Origin: UBA5951 sp009936885
GTDB taxonomy: Bacteria; Pseudomonadota; Alphaproteobacteria; Puniceispirillales; Puniceispirillaceae
DNA length: 15,637 nt
Reading direction: 5' to 3'
Assembly (NCBI GenBank): GCA_937996625.1
Contig: CALKVA010000031.1
Location: 1 to 15,637 of the forward strand
Within the stretch, counting starts at the first letter, position 1. Every line of letters starts with the position of its first letter. This document shows positions 15,263 through 15,637 of the stretch, one piece after another. The notes under the pieces were generated by a model, which had not been told where the DNA came from, did not search any database, and worked only from the letters and a program-made list of their open reading frames with translations. The translations under genes were made by a program, and so were the position numbers.

Positions 15263-15637
15263 TTACCAATTTATGATAACAGCTCTCATTGGAGCTCCAT
15301 CAATACAATTCATTTTAAGCGGGACGGCTGCTAGAAAAATATTTTCCTGCTTTACTTCACCTAGGTCTTTTAGGTCTTCTATAAAGGGAATTCCAGCTTG
15401 AAATATTTTATGATGAATTTCAAATTCATGATTATAAACATGTCGTCCAGGCATTTCTCGCGCAATATAATCCTGCGGGAAATCCAGACAGATAGCATCA
15501 GGTTTTTTTGAGATCAGCCAATCGGCAGCAGAAGCATCAATGTTTGGTGCGTGAGTATGCCAGCGGGTAGATTTGTATCCAAGGCGGTTTGTTAAGTCAC
15601 TTCTCAGAATTATTCGCTGATTTTGCTTTATATTTCC
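15263..15637 (-). CDS. Cyclase/kynurenine formamidase-like hydrolase, N-terminal part missing
   Basis: The frame runs from the right edge to the stop at 15263, giving 124 C-terminal residues; the ATG at 15454 is internal. The visible part matches the C-terminal half of the putative cyclase family (PF04199, which includes bacterial kynurenine formamidase). Features are RWHTHAPNIDASAADWLI, a DAICLDFP strand, HHKIFQAGIPFIEDLKDL (family His and Glu positions), AAVPLKM, and GAPMRAVII at the end. The metal motif HxGTHxDxPxH would be in the missing part and cannot be checked. Members are metal-dependent amide or ester hydrolases. It is the most upstream visible gene of the right-hand operon, 5 bases before the PotB-like gene, so it probably acts on the transported compound or a catabolite. 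Confidence 0.8.
   Translation of the reverse strand, partial: GNIKQNQRIILRSDLTNRLGYKSTRWHTHAPNIDASAADWLISKKPDAICLDFPQDYIAREMPGRHVYNHEFEIHHKIFQAGIPFIEDLKDLGEVKQENIFLAAVPLKMNCIDGAPMRAVIINW

Overview
The window is AT-rich bacterial DNA (by eye about 38-40% GC, lower in the first 750 bases). It encodes typical proteobacterial parts: periplasmic-binding-protein uptake systems of the HisJ/HisM and PotABC types, a GntR/FCD regulator and two class III aminotransferases. A Gram-negative, probably alphaproteobacterial (perhaps marine) host fits best, but no rRNA, tRNA or other marker gene is present, so this is only an inference.

Layout: (1) 2-508, the 3' part of a Nudix-like gene, cut by the left edge, then a 243-base AT-rich gap. 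(2) 752-7703, a tightly spaced plus-strand operon: amidase, polar amino acid binding protein, two amino acid permeases, an M16-type zinc peptidase, and a two-domain fusion of a maleate-isomerase/Asp-Glu-racemase-like domain with a class III aminotransferase. (3) 7684-9994, a minus-strand pair: a PotA-type ABC ATPase, then a second class III aminotransferase whose 3' end overlaps the fusion gene tail to tail. (4) 10060-10710, a GntR/FCD regulator divergent from the ATPase. (5) 10723-15637, a minus-strand operon converging on the regulator: cyclase-family hydrolase (cut by the right edge), PotB-like and PotC-like permeases, class I/II aminotransferase, aldehyde dehydrogenase and RidA-family protein.

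How it may work: almost every gene belongs to uptake, amide hydrolysis, transamination, aldehyde oxidation or enamine/imine handling. The simplest reading is one GntR-controlled locus for importing and degrading nitrogen-containing small molecules such as amines, amino acids, amides or short peptides. The PotA-type ATPase and the PotB/PotC permeases probably form one transporter although they lie on either side of the regulator; its binding protein is not in the window. The plus-strand amino acid transporter has a binding protein and two permeases but no matching ATPase here. The substrate cannot be read from the sequence. The least ordinary items are the isomerase-aminotransferase fusion with only one of the two expected catalytic cysteines, the M16 peptidase inside an amino acid uptake operon, and a perfect GC-only hairpin at the binding-protein/permease junction.

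No CRISPR array, insertion sequence, rRNA or tRNA was recognised.
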